NCBI RefSeq assembly: GCF_001467625.1
Contig: NZ_LNYB01000085.1
Span: 492,244-556,243, forward strand
Source of the DNA: Legionella feeleii
GTDB taxonomy: Bacteria > Pseudomonadota > Gammaproteobacteria > Legionellales > Legionellaceae
Length of the DNA: 64,000 nucleotides
Direction of reading: 5' to 3'
The translations under genes and the position numbers were made by a program. The notes under the pieces were generated by a model. The model was not told where the DNA came from. It saw only the letters and a list, made by a program, of their open reading frames with translations, and made no database searches. Shown one piece after another: positions 33,614 through 44,285 of this stretch (position 1 is its first letter; every line of letters starts with the position of its first letter).

Positions 33614-36542
33614 TTTGACCTTCCTTCAGTTCGATGCTAATTGGCGGAATGGGAGGTTTGACCCCGGCTGCTTTAAATTGGGCTGTAATAGCAAACAGGA
33701 CCTTGGAACGGATCTCAAACCGTGTATGTAGTTGCACATTAATAAAATAACGCACTTCAAATTCAATAAGTGCATCATCAATTTGTTTCAAAAAGACCTG
33801 TGGCGCAGGCTCATCAACTATTTCAGGAATAATTGCCAAAACATCTAAAATGAGTTGCTGGATCATTGCTGGATCATCTGCTCGACTTACCTTGATAGGA
33901 ATTACAGTACGAACAATACTGTCTTGATGTGTCCAATTGGTAAATGGTTTATTGAAGGTCTCCGCATTAGGAATCAGCACTTCCATATTATCCCAAGAAG
34001 ATACTCGCATCGAACGAATACCAATATGAGCGACCCGCCCCTCATAGGTTCCTAAAGTAATCAGATCCCCTTCACGCACAGGTCGCTCGATGAGCAACAT
34101 TAATCCACCAACCACATTCGAAGCAAAATCGCGTAAACCGAACCCCATACCCACAGCCAAGCCACCAATGACCATCGACATGCCACTAAAATCCAGCCCC
34201 AAAACACGTAAAGTAATAAAACCACCAATCAGAATCACTGCATATTGTGTGAAGACCGATAAGCTATTACGAATGCCCGCATCTCTTGCATCGCGGTAAA
34301 GCCAACGGTAACAAAATTCCCTTGTCCATTTAGCAGCCCAAACAAATACAGATGATAAAATGAGAAACTCAACAATACTGGTGATTGTAATATATATTCC
34401 CGACAAGTTGACTAGTGGATATTTGCTAAATTTCTCTACGCCAGCCATGACAGCTGGATCTGAATACCAACCAAATAATTGAAATAAAACAAGCACGCTA
34501 AAAATGAATAATAAAACACGTAATATTTTATCCAAAGGTTTTAGTAAAACTTCAATCCAAAGCCATCCATTACTTAAAGAAGAAATCATCCACTCGGATA
34601 TCAAATCCAATACATCAACAATTAGTCCTCTACTCACGACATAGGCAGTAATTACTAATAAAATTTGCACCTGATAACGACTCATTATCCAAGCCAAATT
34701 GATATATCCCACTAACCCTATAATCGCCGTAGTGAATAAAGTTAAGGGGATTAAAACCACCAACAACATAACAGCGTTACGGAAATATCTTTTTTTCGTT
34801 TTCAAGAGAGGGTGCAATAAATGAGTAATCACTTCCCTGCTCTTCCAACTCACTATTGAAACAGCGAGTAAGAACAGCATAAATAAACGATTAAAGATAT
34901 CTTGTAACATAGATGAAAGAGGAAGCAGATGACTGATTACCATCAAGGCACTAGTCCATCCTCCAGCTAATAAAAGCCATTTAATACGGTAGTACAAGCG
35001 GACATCTGTGCCCGAAGAATCACTTACCCTCTCTAATAAGGTCAAACGAGCAATAAGAATTAGCAGGCGAAAAATAAGCCAGACAAAAAATAGATTCAGC
35101 AACAATTGATAATTGGAAAAAGGTACTTGATTTAAATAAAGTACCAACATAACTGCTGTTGCAAAAGCCAAATGGGGAATATTACGACTCAGCAAAATTA
35201 TGGCGCCATCATAAAGATGGGCAGATAAGCGCGAACGTTCCCTATTGCGCGTCAACCGCTTTAATACCTTATACAAACTAAAAGCACCAAGAACAACTAA
35301 CAGTAACGCTACCCACATGAGCGTCGCTGGCAAGACATCCTGCCAAACGTAATTGTCTCTTACCTTCAAGCTGAGTGACTTAAGGTAATTATATAATTGA
35401 GTAGGTAGATGAACTAATTGCTGAATAATGGATAACCAGCTATCCATTCGATATTCACTTAGCGTTTGCCGTACAGATAATTGTTTTTTTAATTCCTGTT
35501 CGTGATTTTCAAGATCTTCTTGCAGGGTTTGTTGTTGGATTACAAGACCTTTAATGCGCGAATTAATAATAGTCAATAAGGTTACAAATTGCTGATTCAA
35601 ATTTGAATCAGTTATATGAATCTGCTCATTACCAATCAGTATTTGCATCTTCTTTAGCGATTGCTCCATTTCAGACAAGCGCATAATACTGTCTTTATAA
35701 ATATCAGTTATTCTTTGCAAAGTACCTACATTCGGATTTTTTTGCAGTAAATAATCTGCCTTGACCAGTTTTTTTTGTAAATCAACCTCGGCAATTTTAT
35801 GCTGTGTGAGGCTAATAATCTGATTATTCAAGAGTAATTTTGCTTCAACAAGGTAGCTTACCTTAGTGTCATTGTCGTTTTTAATGTCTTGTTGCAGTTT
35901 AATACTGTTTTCATAAAGCCTGGTTAGCGCATCATTAAGGTGGCTATCCTGGTTACGCAATTTTTCCAATTGCTCATTCATTTGCTGTTTAGCTTTCCAC
36001 AACTTAAGACGCTGCTTTTGTAAAACCAACGTATCATTATAGCGATTGGCCAGAACTAAATTTTCAGTAAGCAACTCTATTGTTTTTTTATTCACCTCAT
36101 TTAAGGTGTTAATTTTATCAATTCGTTCTTGGGAACTTATCTGCGCCGATTGAGCTAAAGGAGTTTGTTGTAGTCGTTTTAAATGCTGAGTAAAATCCTG
36201 TTGCAATTTTTTTTGGTTGACCAGGAAACTCTCAAGGCTAACTAACTTGGCCTGATTTAAAGCCATCAATTTTTCATTGTCCTGACGCAACTTTTCATAA
36301 TCAGCTAGACTGGCTGGTGATTCGGTAAGCTTTATATTATTAATTGCCAAGGTCAAATTAATCTTTTCCTGTACAAGGTACTCGATTAACTTATTCGCGC
36401 TGCTAACCGATTTGGCAAAGACTGGCAACGATGCGAATTGAATTGAAAGAAAACAAAATAAAAAATAATAAACCCAGCCCCTGCAACCAGAGGCTGTACT
36501 ACTTAATAGCGAAAATTCATTTAATTTGTGACGTAGGTGCAA
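33576..36542 (-). CDS. MscK/MscM-type large mechanosensitive channel
   Basis: 988 residues. Signal peptide about 24-43, then a 370-residue periplasmic coiled-coil domain, about eleven membrane helices (400-760) and the MscS core: [55 protein letters not shown]. It opens under membrane tension to release solutes. It starts at a TTG (36542) that overlaps the aspS end by 26 bases; AGGA lies upstream and no other start precedes the signal peptide. Its end overlaps mutH. Length and layout match E. coli KefA and YjeP; I cannot say which it orthologously represents. Confidence 0.88.
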   Translation of the reverse strand: MHLRHKLNEFSLLSSTASGCRGWVYYFLFCFLSIQFASLPVFAKSVSSANKLIEYLVQEKINLTLAINNIKLTESPASLADYEKLRQDNEKLMALNQAKLVSLESFLVNQKKLQQDFTQHLKRLQQTPLAQSAQISSQERIDKINTLNEVNKKTIELLTENLVLANRYNDTLVLQKQRLKLWKAKQQMNEQLEKLRNQDSHLNDALTRLYENSIKLQQDIKNDNDTKVSYLVEAKLLLNNQIISLTQHKIAEVDLQKKLVKADYLLQKNPNVGTLQRITDIYKDSIMRLSEMEQSLKKMQILIGNEQIHITDSNLNQQFVTLLTIINSRIKGLVIQQQTLQEDLENHEQELKKQLSVRQTLSEYRMDSWLSIIQQLVHLPTQLYNYLKSLSLKVRDNYVWQDVLPATLMWVALLLVVLGAFSLYKVLKRLTRNRERSRLSAHLYDGAIILLSRNIPHLAFATAVMLVLYLNQVPFSNYQLLLNLFFVWLIFRLLILIARLTLLERVSDSSGTDVRLYYRIKWLLLAGGWTSALMVISHLLPLSSMLQDIFNRLFMLFLLAVSIVSWKSREVITHLLHPLLKTKKRYFRNAVMLLVVLIPLTLFTTAIIGLVGYINLAWIMSRYQVQILLVITAYVVSRGLIVDVLDLISEWMISSLSNGWLWIEVLLKPLDKILRVLLFIFSVLVLFQLFGWYSDPAVMAGVEKFSKYPLVNLSGIYITITSIVEFLILSSVFVWAAKWTREFCYRWLYRDARDAGIRNSLSVFTQYAVILIGGFITLRVLGLDFSGMSMVIGGLAVGMGFGLRDFASNVVGGLMLLIERPVREGDLITLGTYEGRVAHIGIRSMRVSSWDNMEVLIPNAETFNKPFTNWTHQDSIVRTVIPIKVSRADDPAMIQQLILDVLAIIPEIVDEPAPQVFLKQIDDALIEFEVRYFINVQLHTRFEIRSKVLFAITAQFKAAGVKPPIPPISIELKEGQNEPSVVKVSSEG

Positions 36543-38298
36543 GACGGATTCCTAACTCATTAAGTTGTGCATTTCCAACTGCTGTCGGAGCATTAGTCAA
36601 GGGACAAGCGGCAGACTGTGTTTTAGGAAAGGCGATAACATCACGTATTGAATTAGAATCTGTCAATAACATGGCTAAGCGATCAATACCAAGCGCTATA
36701 CCACCATGCGGAGGACAGCCATATTGCAGGGCATCTAACAAGAATCCAAATTTCTCTTTCGCCTCTTCCTCTCCTATTCCTAACAAATCAAAAACAGCTT
36801 GTTGCAGTTGTGGTTGGTGAATACGAATTGAACCACCACCAATTTCATAACCATTGATAACAATATCATAAGCCTTAGCCAAGGTTTTTGTTGGGCCTTG
36901 TTTTAATGCAGTAATCGACAACTCCTGTGGAGAGGTAAAAGGATGATGCATTGATTGTAATTGGTTTGTTTTCATGTCAATTTCAAACATAGGCCAATCA
37001 ACCACCCATAACAAACGCCAACCGGGTTCTACCAATTTATTATCGTGCCCTAATTTTATTCGTAGTGCCCCCATCGACTCATTCACTAACTGAGCATGTC
37101 CTGCACCAAAGAAAATAACATCGCCAGTTTTAGCTTCAACACGCTCGAGAATAGCATTCACATTTTTTTCAGAAAGAAACTTAATGATAGGTGATTGTAG
37201 ACCATCCATGCCTTGAGCAAGGTCGTTGACCTTGATATAAGCCAATCCTTTCGCTCCGTATATACCAACAAAATGACCATAACCATCGAGTTCTTTACGG
37301 CTGAGCTCACAACCGCCGGGCAACTTTAAGGCAACAACGCGTCCCTCCGGATTATCCGCTGCGGCTGCAAAAACATTGAAATCACAGCCTTTAACCAAAT
37401 CTGCAATATCAACCAGTTCTAAAGGAATACGCAGGTCGGGTTTATCACTACCAAAACGGCGCATTGCTTCAGCATAGGTCATTTTTGGTAGTGTTTCCGG
37501 TAATTCAACCTGTAGAATGTCTTGAAAAACTTTTTTTAACATGCCTTCAATCAGTTGTTGAATAACTCCTTGATCAATAAAGGCCATCTCGATATCAAGC
37601 TGGGTAAACTCAGGTTGTCTATCAGCACGCAGGTCTTCATCACGGAAACAACGTACAATTTGATAATATTTATCAAAACCAGACATCATCAACAACTGCT
37701 TAAATAGCTGTGGTGATTGAGGAAGCGCATAAAACTCACCAGGATGAACACGGGAGGGAACCAAATAATCTCGAGCCCCTTCTGGTGTGGCCTTAGTAAG
37801 CATAGGAGTTTCAATATCAACAAAGTCCTGTGCATTCAGGTACTCTCTGATGCAACGTATCATTCTATGACGCAGTGTCAGATTATTTTGCATCTCACTA
37901 CGGCGTAAATCGAGATATCGATAACGATAACGCAGATCTTCGTTAACAAACTGATGATCATCTGGCAAAAAGGGTGGTGTTTGTGCCTGATTCAAGATTT
38001 CAAGCCCAGTACCAAGTATTTCAATACGGCCCGTGGCCATTTTATCATTCACCATGCCTTGCGGACGATGGCGAACTGTACCTTGAATCCGCACAACAAA
38101 TTCATGTCTCAGCGTTTCAGCGATAGCAAATATTTCTGCAAATTCTGGCTCATAAACAACCTGTACGAGGCCAGAGCGATCCCGAACATCTAAAAAAATA
38201 ACTCCACCATGATCGCGACGATTATGGATCCAGCCACAAATGCTCACTGATTGTTCTATCATTGTTTCGTTAATTCTTGTGCAATAATGTGATCTCAT
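36517..38298 (-). CDS. aspS: Aspartyl-tRNA synthetase
   Basis: 593 residues, the bacterial type (about 590). OB-fold anticodon domain at 1-110 ([23 protein letters not shown]), then class II core: motif 2 [21 protein letters not shown], the GAD insertion at about 290-410, and motif 3 [14 protein letters not shown]. It charges tRNA-Asp with Asp in the cytoplasm. The stop lies inside the start of the channel gene, so translation of the two is linked. DUF502 and FmdB-like genes precede it on the same strand, a common order in gammaproteobacteria. Confidence 0.97.
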   Translation of the reverse strand: MRSHYCTRINETMIEQSVSICGWIHNRRDHGGVIFLDVRDRSGLVQVVYEPEFAEIFAIAETLRHEFVVRIQGTVRHRPQGMVNDKMATGRIEILGTGLEILNQAQTPPFLPDDHQFVNEDLRYRYRYLDLRRSEMQNNLTLRHRMIRCIREYLNAQDFVDIETPMLTKATPEGARDYLVPSRVHPGEFYALPQSPQLFKQLLMMSGFDKYYQIVRCFRDEDLRADRQPEFTQLDIEMAFIDQGVIQQLIEGMLKKVFQDILQVELPETLPKMTYAEAMRRFGSDKPDLRIPLELVDIADLVKGCDFNVFAAAADNPEGRVVALKLPGGCELSRKELDGYGHFVGIYGAKGLAYIKVNDLAQGMDGLQSPIIKFLSEKNVNAILERVEAKTGDVIFFGAGHAQLVNESMGALRIKLGHDNKLVEPGWRLLWVVDWPMFEIDMKTNQLQSMHHPFTSPQELSITALKQGPTKTLAKAYDIVINGYEIGGGSIRIHQPQLQQAVFDLLGIGEEEAKEKFGFLLDALQYGCPPHGGIALGIDRLAMLLTDSNSIRDVIAFPKTQSAACPLTNAPTAVGNAQLNELGIRLAPTSQIK

Positions 38299-38316
38299 AA
38301 AAGCCGCCTATCTAAT

Positions 38317-38949
38317 TTAAATTTTCACTTCCGAACCGATCGATGGTGGAGGTCCTTGCATTACTCCCAAAGAAATGATGAATTTCAACGCCTCATCAAC
38401 AGTCATCGATAACTCAATCGCATCTCGTTTGGGTATCATCAACAAAAACCCTGATGTGGGATTCGGGGTTGTTGGTACAAATAGAGAAAGCATTTCCTCT
38501 CCAGTATGAGCACAAAGCTCTGGACTGGTTTTACCCGTTAGAAAAGCAAGACTCCAGAGGTCTTTGCGAGGATATTCAATTAACAACACTTTACGAAAAG
38601 CCTGACTATTGGTAGCAAAAACTGCCTGAATTACTTGTTTTGCTGCGTTGTATATAGAGCGTACCAATGGGATTCTCGCCAGTAATGCTTCGCCAAAAAT
38701 CACTAACCGTTGCCCTAAAATGTTGGTTGCGATAATACCCGTCACTAACAACAATGCCAGCGATAAAACAACACCTAAACCTGGCAGATGCACCCCTAAA
38801 AGCTGCTCTGGCTGGTAGGCTTTTGGCAAAAGAGCCATAGTGTTATCAAGGATATCAACAATAAAACGCAATACCACAAAGGTGACTAAAATGGGCAACC
38901 ATACCACCAAACCCGTTAACAGATAACTGCGTAGATATTTAGATTTCAA
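38317..38949 (-). CDS. DUF502 inner-membrane protein
   Basis: 210 residues. Two helices at about 8-30 and 55-80 and the DUF502 signature: LLTGLVVWLPILVT near the N-terminus and ARIPLVRSIYNAAKQVIQAV in the middle, then VPTTPNPTSGFLLMIPKRDAIELSMTVDEALKFIISLGV. The function of DUF502 is unknown; plant relatives (COV) act in membrane trafficking. The start overlaps the FmdB-like gene by four bases and aspS follows after 18, so it is within one operon. Confidence 0.88.
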   Translation of the reverse strand: MKSKYLRSYLLTGLVVWLPILVTFVVLRFIVDILDNTMALLPKAYQPEQLLGVHLPGLGVVLSLALLLVTGIIATNILGQRLVIFGEALLARIPLVRSIYNAAKQVIQAVFATNSQAFRKVLLIEYPRKDLWSLAFLTGKTSPELCAHTGEEMLSLFVPTTPNPTSGFLLMIPKRDAIELSMTVDEALKFIISLGVMQGPPPSIGSEVKI

Positions 38950-39251
38950 TCTTTATCACCTTTTGTACTCGTTGTTGATGATTTGGAGTCAGTCGTCTTT
39001 TTTTCTTCGGACGCCGGTTTTGCTGTATTATCAGAAGCCACGGTGTCCTTTTTGTTCTCTTGCTTACCTTTATTTTTAAAATCCGTTGCATACCAGCCAG
39101 TTCCTTTTAACTGAAAACCGGCAGCTGAAACCAGACGCACAGCTGTATTTTCCAAACAACGCGGACACTGCTTCGCAGGAGCATCGCTTATTTTTTGCAT
39201 CAGATCGAACTGGTGATGACAACTTGTACACTCATATTCATAAATTGGCAT
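38946..39251 (-). CDS. FmdB-family zinc-ribbon protein
   Basis: 101 residues from ATG 39251 (GGAG upstream; a TTG two codons earlier is possible). The zinc ribbon is MPIYEYECTSCHHQFDLMQKISDAPAKQCPRC: two Cys pairs, C-x2-C and C-x2-C, that hold one Zn. The conserved FQLKGTGWYATDF follows. The last 45 residues are low-complexity Lys/Ser/Thr. The family is named after an amidase regulator in Methylophilus but its role in other bacteria is unknown. First gene of the aspS operon, with a promoter at 39306. Confidence 0.9.
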   Translation of the reverse strand: MPIYEYECTSCHHQFDLMQKISDAPAKQCPRCLENTAVRLVSAAGFQLKGTGWYATDFKNKGKQENKKDTVASDNTAKPASEEKKTTDSKSSTTSTKGDKD

Positions 39252-39305
39252 CAACAAATCTCCACAGATGATTGTTCAGTTATATTATTTTTTTCAAAAA
39301 CGGTA

Positions 39306-39334
39306 ATTATAGCTAACAAGCTGATTATGAACAA
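39306..39334 (-). promoter_or_regulatory. Promoter of the FmdB-DUF502-aspS-channel-mutH operon
   Basis: On the minus strand TTGTTC (39334-39329) and TATAAT (39311-39306) are 17 bases apart. The -10 is a perfect consensus. It lies about 55 bases upstream of the FmdB start. Confidence 0.65.
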
Positions 39335-39442
39335 TGCATGGAATGACTAAAATCAAGGCATTTTCGGAATCGATACATTAGGCCCTTCAACGCCCTTACT
39401 TTTTCTCTCAGAGTAATTAATAAGAAAGAGTTCATCAACAAA

Positions 39443-40102
39443 CTAACAAAACAGTTGTGACAATTTAATAGTTTCAATTAATTTTCCCTGATACGGGATG
39501 GTGGCCAAAAGCGGCATTTCCATTTTTAAGGATAACGTGGCGATGTTTTCGGTTAAAGCCAGCATCTCTTTATCCAGACAATTCGCTACCCATCCTACAC
39601 AAGTTGTCCGATTACTTTTTAACACACTCGCTGTCAACAAAGCATGATTTAAACAACCCAGACGCATGCCAACTACCAAGATTACGGGTATTTGTATCAG
39701 GTTTAGGAAATCCAGCCAGGTTTCTTTATGGTTTAATGGTACTAGTAATCCCCCCGCTCCTTCAACCAATAAATAATCATGATTAGCAAATTGCCGGCCC
39801 AAGCAGAAATCAGCGATTTCATGTGCTGTTAAAGAGCTACCGGCTGCTTTCGCAGCAAGATGTGGAGATATTGGTGCGGGAAACTGCCAGCCATTAATTG
39901 AGTAATCCTGATTCCTATTATGTTTTTGCAAACTTAAGACATCATCATTCAGCAACTGCCCATTGCTTAGAAAGCATCCGCTAGCTACTGGTTTTAAGGC
40001 CAAACTTTTTTTCTGTTGTTCATGTAAATAATCTAATAACTGGCAGGTTACATAGGTTTTACCACAATTCGTGTCAGTGCCAGTAATAAAGAAGGTCTTC
40101 AT
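39443..40102 (-). CDS. bioD: Dethiobiotin synthetase
   Basis: 219 residues. BioD closes the ureido ring of dethiobiotin using ATP and CO2. P-loop GTDTNCGKT at 8-16 (Cys in place of the usual Val), the Lys-x-x-x-Ser substrate motif LKPVASGC, and VEGAGGLLVPL are all present. Its ATG overlaps the bioH stop by four bases (ATGA). It is the last gene of the leftward bioB-F-H-D operon. Cytoplasmic; all key residues look intact. Confidence 0.95.
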   Translation of the reverse strand: MKTFFITGTDTNCGKTYVTCQLLDYLHEQQKKSLALKPVASGCFLSNGQLLNDDVLSLQKHNRNQDYSINGWQFPAPISPHLAAKAAGSSLTAHEIADFCLGRQFANHDYLLVEGAGGLLVPLNHKETWLDFLNLIQIPVILVVGMRLGCLNHALLTASVLKSNRTTCVGWVANCLDKEMLALTENIATLSLKMEMPLLATIPYQGKLIETIKLSQLFC

Positions 40103-40818
40103 TGTAAAATACGCTCCAAAATAGCAATAAATTCATCTTGGTGTGACAAAAATGGCATATGCGCGGCTTTATCAAACATCATATAATCAAAAGACGGATA
40201 CAGTTTCTGCATAGTCGCCATCGTCATTCGGGGTGTAATTGCATCAAGCCGTCCAAACATAAAACCAGTTGGCTTGGTAAAGCTATAAAGTGATTGCCGT
40301 AAATCCCAATCAGCCAACACCTGTAATCCAGCTTCTAAACCTGATAGTGAAGGACTTGGTGGAAAACTGTAGTTATAGGACTGATCTTTTAGCTGCAGAG
40401 CAATAAACTCAGAAATAGTCCTTGTCGGCTCAGAAGCTAATTTTTGAAAAAAATTATCAAAAATTGCCTGCTCAACACCGGGCCAATTCTTTTCCTTGAT
40501 AAAGCGTGGTGAAGAAGCAATATTTAACAAATAAGATATACGCTCAGGTTGTTCAAGGGCCAAACGAGTAGCAAATAGACCGCCCATTGACCAGCCAGCT
40601 AAAGCAAAATGCTTGGGTAGTTGCTGTAATAACCGGCTTTTGAATACTTCCCAACTCATCACTGGACTTTGGCCAAATCCAGGTAAATCAACAAGATATA
40701 GGCAATAGCGAGTACTTAGAAGGCGGGCAAGCGGCAACCATACCCTATGATCAAAGCCCCATCCATGAAAAAAAACCAAGGGACGTCCTTTACCTTGAAT
40801 ATTAATATGTAGATTCAT
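40099..40818 (-). CDS. bioH: Pimeloyl-ACP methyl ester carboxylesterase
   Basis: 239 residues from ATG 40818. BioH removes the methyl ester from pimeloyl-ACP to finish the pimelate moiety. Alpha/beta hydrolase: oxyanion region FFHGWGFDHRVW, nucleophile Ser77 in GWSMGG, acid in GRLDAITP, and His in DKAAHMPF. An in-frame start at 40866 would add 16 residues, but homology and length (E. coli 256) favour MNLHINIQGKGRPLVF. The start lies 17 bases inside bioF. No bioC is present in the window, so the methyltransferase must be elsewhere. Confidence 0.93.
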   Translation of the reverse strand: MNLHINIQGKGRPLVFFHGWGFDHRVWLPLARLLSTRYCLYLVDLPGFGQSPVMSWEVFKSRLLQQLPKHFALAGWSMGGLFATRLALEQPERISYLLNIASSPRFIKEKNWPGVEQAIFDNFFQKLASEPTRTISEFIALQLKDQSYNYSFPPSPSLSGLEAGLQVLADWDLRQSLYSFTKPTGFMFGRLDAITPRMTMATMQKLYPSFDYMMFDKAAHMPFLSHQDEFIAILERILQ

Positions 40819-41944
40819 AAAGCCGTTGTAATTGAGAAAATAAATAATCGATATGGGCAGGCTCATGATGATAATTCAAAATAACTCGCAGGCCCGTGTC
40901 TTTTTTACTCACCGTAGGCGCACGCATCGCTTGGCAAAAAATTCCTTTTTCATGTAAGTAATGCGCATAAACCAATGCCTGATGAGGGCAACCCAACTGT
41001 AATTGCTGAATAGCAGTTTGCGAATGTCGCCATCTCAATGGCGAACTCTTAATAGCTTGCTGAAAATAATTAATTAAATGCAAAAGTTTTTGTCGTCGTT
41101 CATCCGCCTCTCTAACAATGCTTAGTGTTTCCAACAAACCATAGGCGATTGCTGGACTCACGGCCGTTGAATAGAGATGAGAACGAGCTGACTGTAACAA
41201 GGCATCTATCCATTCTCCCTGACCTACAACCATTGCGCCTTGGGAAGCAAACGCTTTACCAAAAGGTATAATTCTCAAAGGCACCTCTTTTTGGGTTAAT
41301 CCATATTGGGCTACTGCTCCCAGCCCTTGTGGACCAAGCACACCAAAAGCATGCGCTTCATCCACAATAAGCTCTGCTTTATGCCTGGCGCACAAGCACG
41401 CGAGTTCAGCAAGACGAGCGGTTTGCCCACTCATACTAAATACACTTTCAGTGATTACAACTGGATTGGAAGTCATCGGCTGTAATTTAATTGCCAAATT
41501 ATCCAGATCATTATGTAAAAATCGATTGTATTTGGCTTTGGCAAGTTTCAAACCATCGTAGAATGAAGCATGTGCTGCCTTATCAATAAGGAGCTCCCCT
41601 TCAAAGCGGGCAAGCAAAGAGATAACACCCAAATTCGCTGTATAGCCTGAACTAAATAAGAGCGCATCATCAACATCTAATGCCGAAGCAAAAGCCTTTT
41701 CTAGTTCGCGGTGCACCGGATGATAGCCACAAACAACCATGGAGCCACCACTACCAGATGGATAGTTAGCGAAACCTCTTTGAAACGCTTTTTTCACTCG
41801 TTCATCTGCAGTTAATGAAAGATAGTCATTCGAACTGAAATTAATAACTGTCCTCTCATCAAAGCAGGCAGGCAGTGTTCGTTTACGATGTAAACCCTGC
41901 TGTTGCAACTGCTTTGAATAAAGAATAAGAGATTGACTAATCAT
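40802..41944 (-). CDS. bioF: 8-amino-7-oxononanoate synthase
   Basis: 380 residues (E. coli 384). PLP enzyme that condenses pimeloyl-ACP with L-Ala. Seen: FSSNDYLSLTADERVK, IVDEAHAFGVLGPQGLG (Asp and His for the cofactor) and the PLP Lys in PFGKAFASQGAMVVG. Its ATG overlaps the bioB stop by four bases. Cytoplasmic. The end overlaps bioH by 17 bases, so the operon is tightly coupled. Confidence 0.96.
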   Translation of the reverse strand: MISQSLILYSKQLQQQGLHRKRTLPACFDERTVINFSSNDYLSLTADERVKKAFQRGFANYPSGSGGSMVVCGYHPVHRELEKAFASALDVDDALLFSSGYTANLGVISLLARFEGELLIDKAAHASFYDGLKLAKAKYNRFLHNDLDNLAIKLQPMTSNPVVITESVFSMSGQTARLAELACLCARHKAELIVDEAHAFGVLGPQGLGAVAQYGLTQKEVPLRIIPFGKAFASQGAMVVGQGEWIDALLQSARSHLYSTAVSPAIAYGLLETLSIVREADERRQKLLHLINYFQQAIKSSPLRWRHSQTAIQQLQLGCPHQALVYAHYLHEKGIFCQAMRAPTVSKKDTGLRVILNYHHEPAHIDYLFSQLQRLYESTY

Positions 41945-42894
41945 GCTTCGGCAAAGGCGTTGAGCCCTAATTTCTCAAATAAAAATTTATCTTTATCGCG
42001 TTGCGGATTGTCTTCAGTTAATAATTTATTACCTATAAACACTGAATTGGCACCTGCAAAATAACATAATGCTTGCAACTCATCACTCATTTCAGTGCGC
42101 CCGGCAGTAAGGCGAATAGCACTCTTAGGCATGAGTAATCGCGCTGTAGCAATAGTCCGTACCAATTCAATTCCTTCTACTTGTTTCGATTTCGCTAAAG
42201 GTGTTCCCTCGACTGGAATCAAGCGGTTAATTGGAACGCTTTCAGGTGGAGTTTCCATATTGGCCAAAGTCAGCAAAAACTCGATGCGGTCTTCACGGCT
42301 CTCCCCTAATCCTAAAATACCGCCACAGCAAACATTAATACCAGCCTTGCGTACATTTTCTATGGTATCCAGTCGATCACTAAATTGACGCGTTGTAGTT
42401 ACCTTGCCGTAGTAAGAAGGAGAGGTATCGATATTATGATTATAATAATCCAATCCCGCCTCTTTAAGCGCACAAGCTTGTTCACGATCAAGCATGCCTA
42501 AGGTCATACAGGTTTCTAAACCCATTGCCTTAACTCCCTCAATCATGGCTTTTAATTCGGGCATCGCCTTGTCAGGAGGGCAACGCCATGCAGCACCCAT
42601 ACAAAAGCGCTTAGCCCCACTCTCCTTGGCTTCCTCTGCTTTAGCGAGTACCTGCTCGACTGACATTAATTTTTCTTTTTCCACATGCGTTTTATAATGG
42701 CCACTTTGTGAACAATAACCACAATCCTCTGGACATGCACCTGTCTTGATACTTAGTAATTTCGCCAATTGCAGGGAATTAGCCGGATGATTGCTCTTAT
42801 GAACGCCATGTGCGGCATAAATAAGATCGTTAAATGGTTGTTCATAAATACTTGCCACCTCATCAAATGTCCAACGTGAATTATTATTACTCAC
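41941..42894 (-). CDS. bioB: Biotin synthase
   Basis: 317 residues. Radical SAM enzyme that inserts sulfur into dethiobiotin. The [4Fe-4S] motif C54-PED-C58-GY-C61 is intact, followed by the conserved SVEQVLAKA, GAAWR and YYNHNIDTS segments. The start is GTG (42894) with GGGGGTGA at ideal spacing. First gene of the leftward operon; its -35 lies within the BirA-type operator, so biotin should repress it. Confidence 0.97.
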   Translation of the reverse strand: MSNNNSRWTFDEVASIYEQPFNDLIYAAHGVHKSNHPANSLQLAKLLSIKTGACPEDCGYCSQSGHYKTHVEKEKLMSVEQVLAKAEEAKESGAKRFCMGAAWRCPPDKAMPELKAMIEGVKAMGLETCMTLGMLDREQACALKEAGLDYYNHNIDTSPSYYGKVTTTRQFSDRLDTIENVRKAGINVCCGGILGLGESREDRIEFLLTLANMETPPESVPINRLIPVEGTPLAKSKQVEGIELVRTIATARLLMPKSAIRLTAGRTEMSDELQALCYFAGANSVFIGNKLLTEDNPQRDKDKFLFEKLGLNAFAEA

Positions 42895-42925
42895 ACTTCA
42901 CCCCCTTTTTTTTATCGTGGTGAAC

Positions 42926-42953
42926 ATGATAAAGTCACGCAATTTCTTGTCAA
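42926..42953 (-). promoter_or_regulatory. bioB operon promoter
   Basis: TTGACA (perfect -35, 42953-42948) and TATCAT (42931-42926) are 16 bases apart on the minus strand, about 30 bases before the bioB start. The -35 falls inside the left half of the BirA operator. Confidence 0.75.
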
Positions 42954-42979
42954 CCAAAAAATAGAAAGATGGTTAACCA
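42947..42979. promoter_or_regulatory. BirA (biotin repressor) operator between bioB and bioA
   Basis: TTGTCAACC, 15 bases, then GGTTAACCA. The E. coli BirA operator is TTGTAAACC-N(14-16)-GGTTTACAA; the left half matches 8 of 9 and the right 7 of 9. The right half overlaps the bioA start codon (42969-42971). It should let biotinyl-AMP-loaded BirA block both divergent transcripts. Confidence 0.8.
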
Positions 42980-44279
42980 CACTCTCATTGAAAAAGATTT
43001 AAAACATATTTGGCATCCTTGTACCCAAATGAAAGATCTACAACAAACTCCACCGCTGGTCGTTAACCATGCAAAAGGAAGTTATCTTTACACTGATCAA
43101 GGTCCAATAATTGATGCCTTATCCAGTTGGTGGTGTAAATCCTTGGGCCACGGCCATCCAACCGTCATTGCTGCGATTAAAGAGCAATTGGACCGCTTCG
43201 AACATGTGATCAGCGCTAACACGACTCATCCATTGCTAGTCGAACTGGGGGAAAAACTGGCTGCTATTAGCCAAAAGCAGCATGTCTTTTTCGCGAGCGA
43301 TGGTTCAAGCGCAGTTGAAATTGCTATGAAGCTGGCTTTACATGCCAAACAGTTAAAAGGATCACCTCGTAATGAATTTATCGCCCTGCAAAATAGTTAT
43401 CATGGTGAAACTTTAGGAACATTGAGTGTTAGTGATTTAGGGATCTACAAAAAACCTTACATAGGCTATGGTGTCAAATGTCATTTCCTGCAAGCGATTC
43501 CTTATGTTTCTAATAATAATGAATTTTTATGGCATAATGCTGATTTTCATTGGCCACAAATAAAACTCGCTCTTGAAAAAATAAAGAACAAAGCGTGTGC
43601 TCTTATTGTTGAACCAATTATTCAGGGTGCAGGCGGAATGCGTTGCTATAGTGCTGATTTCTTAAAAAAACTGGCAGCTTGGGCTAAAGAAAATGATATT
43701 TATTTGATTGCTGATGAAATCATGACTGGGTTTGGTAGAACGGGACAATGGCTCGCTTGCCATCATGCTGATATTCAGCCCGATTTAATCTGTCTTTCCA
43801 AAGGGTTAACCGCCGGAACCATGCCTTTAAGCTGCGTTCTTATCGATAAGCCCATTTACGATTTGTTTTATGATGATTATGAGAAAGGTAAATCGTTTCT
43901 TCATTCCCATACCTATAGCGGTCACGCTCTAGCAGTTAGTGCGGCACTGGCAACTATTAAAGTCATTGAAACAGAAAACATGAATGAGCAGGCACAAAAA
44001 CTGGGGCGCTTCATGCAGCAACAATTTCAAGAGCTGGCGGCAATTACTGGTAAGTTAAACCACATCCGATCAATAGGGGCTATGGTCGCAGCTGATTTGC
44101 CTGTCAGAAAAAATAAACGGGTTGGTTATCAGCTCTATCAAGAAGCACTCAAGCGCGGAGCACTACTTAGACCCTTGGGAAACACCTTATATTGGCTACC
44201 GCCATTAAATACTGATCAGCAAACCATTGAGAATTTAGCCGAAATCACCTTAAACTCAATTAGGGCTGTCTATGATTAA
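42969..44279 (+). CDS. bioA: Adenosylmethionine-8-amino-7-oxononanoate aminotransferase
   Basis: 436 residues (E. coli 429). Class III PLP aminotransferase that makes 7,8-diaminopelargonate with SAM as amino donor. Seen: HIWHPCTQMKD at the N-terminus (BioA-specific), FASDGSSAVEIAMKLA, EPIIQGAGGM, LIADEIMTGFGRTG and the PLP Lys in LSKGLTAGTMPLS. Diverges from bioB with the BirA operator over its start. Downstream genes (EAL protein, Cys-rich protein, coaE) follow closely and may be read with it. Confidence 0.96.
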   Translation: MVNHTLIEKDLKHIWHPCTQMKDLQQTPPLVVNHAKGSYLYTDQGPIIDALSSWWCKSLGHGHPTVIAAIKEQLDRFEHVISANTTHPLLVELGEKLAAISQKQHVFFASDGSSAVEIAMKLALHAKQLKGSPRNEFIALQNSYHGETLGTLSVSDLGIYKKPYIGYGVKCHFLQAIPYVSNNNEFLWHNADFHWPQIKLALEKIKNKACALIVEPIIQGAGGMRCYSADFLKKLAAWAKENDIYLIADEIMTGFGRTGQWLACHHADIQPDLICLSKGLTAGTMPLSCVLIDKPIYDLFYDDYEKGKSFLHSHTYSGHALAVSAALATIKVIETENMNEQAQKLGRFMQQQFQELAAITGKLNHIRSIGAMVAADLPVRKNKRVGYQLYQEALKRGALLRPLGNTLYWLPPLNTDQQTIENLAEITLNSIRAVYD

Positions 44280-44285
44280 AGGCAA

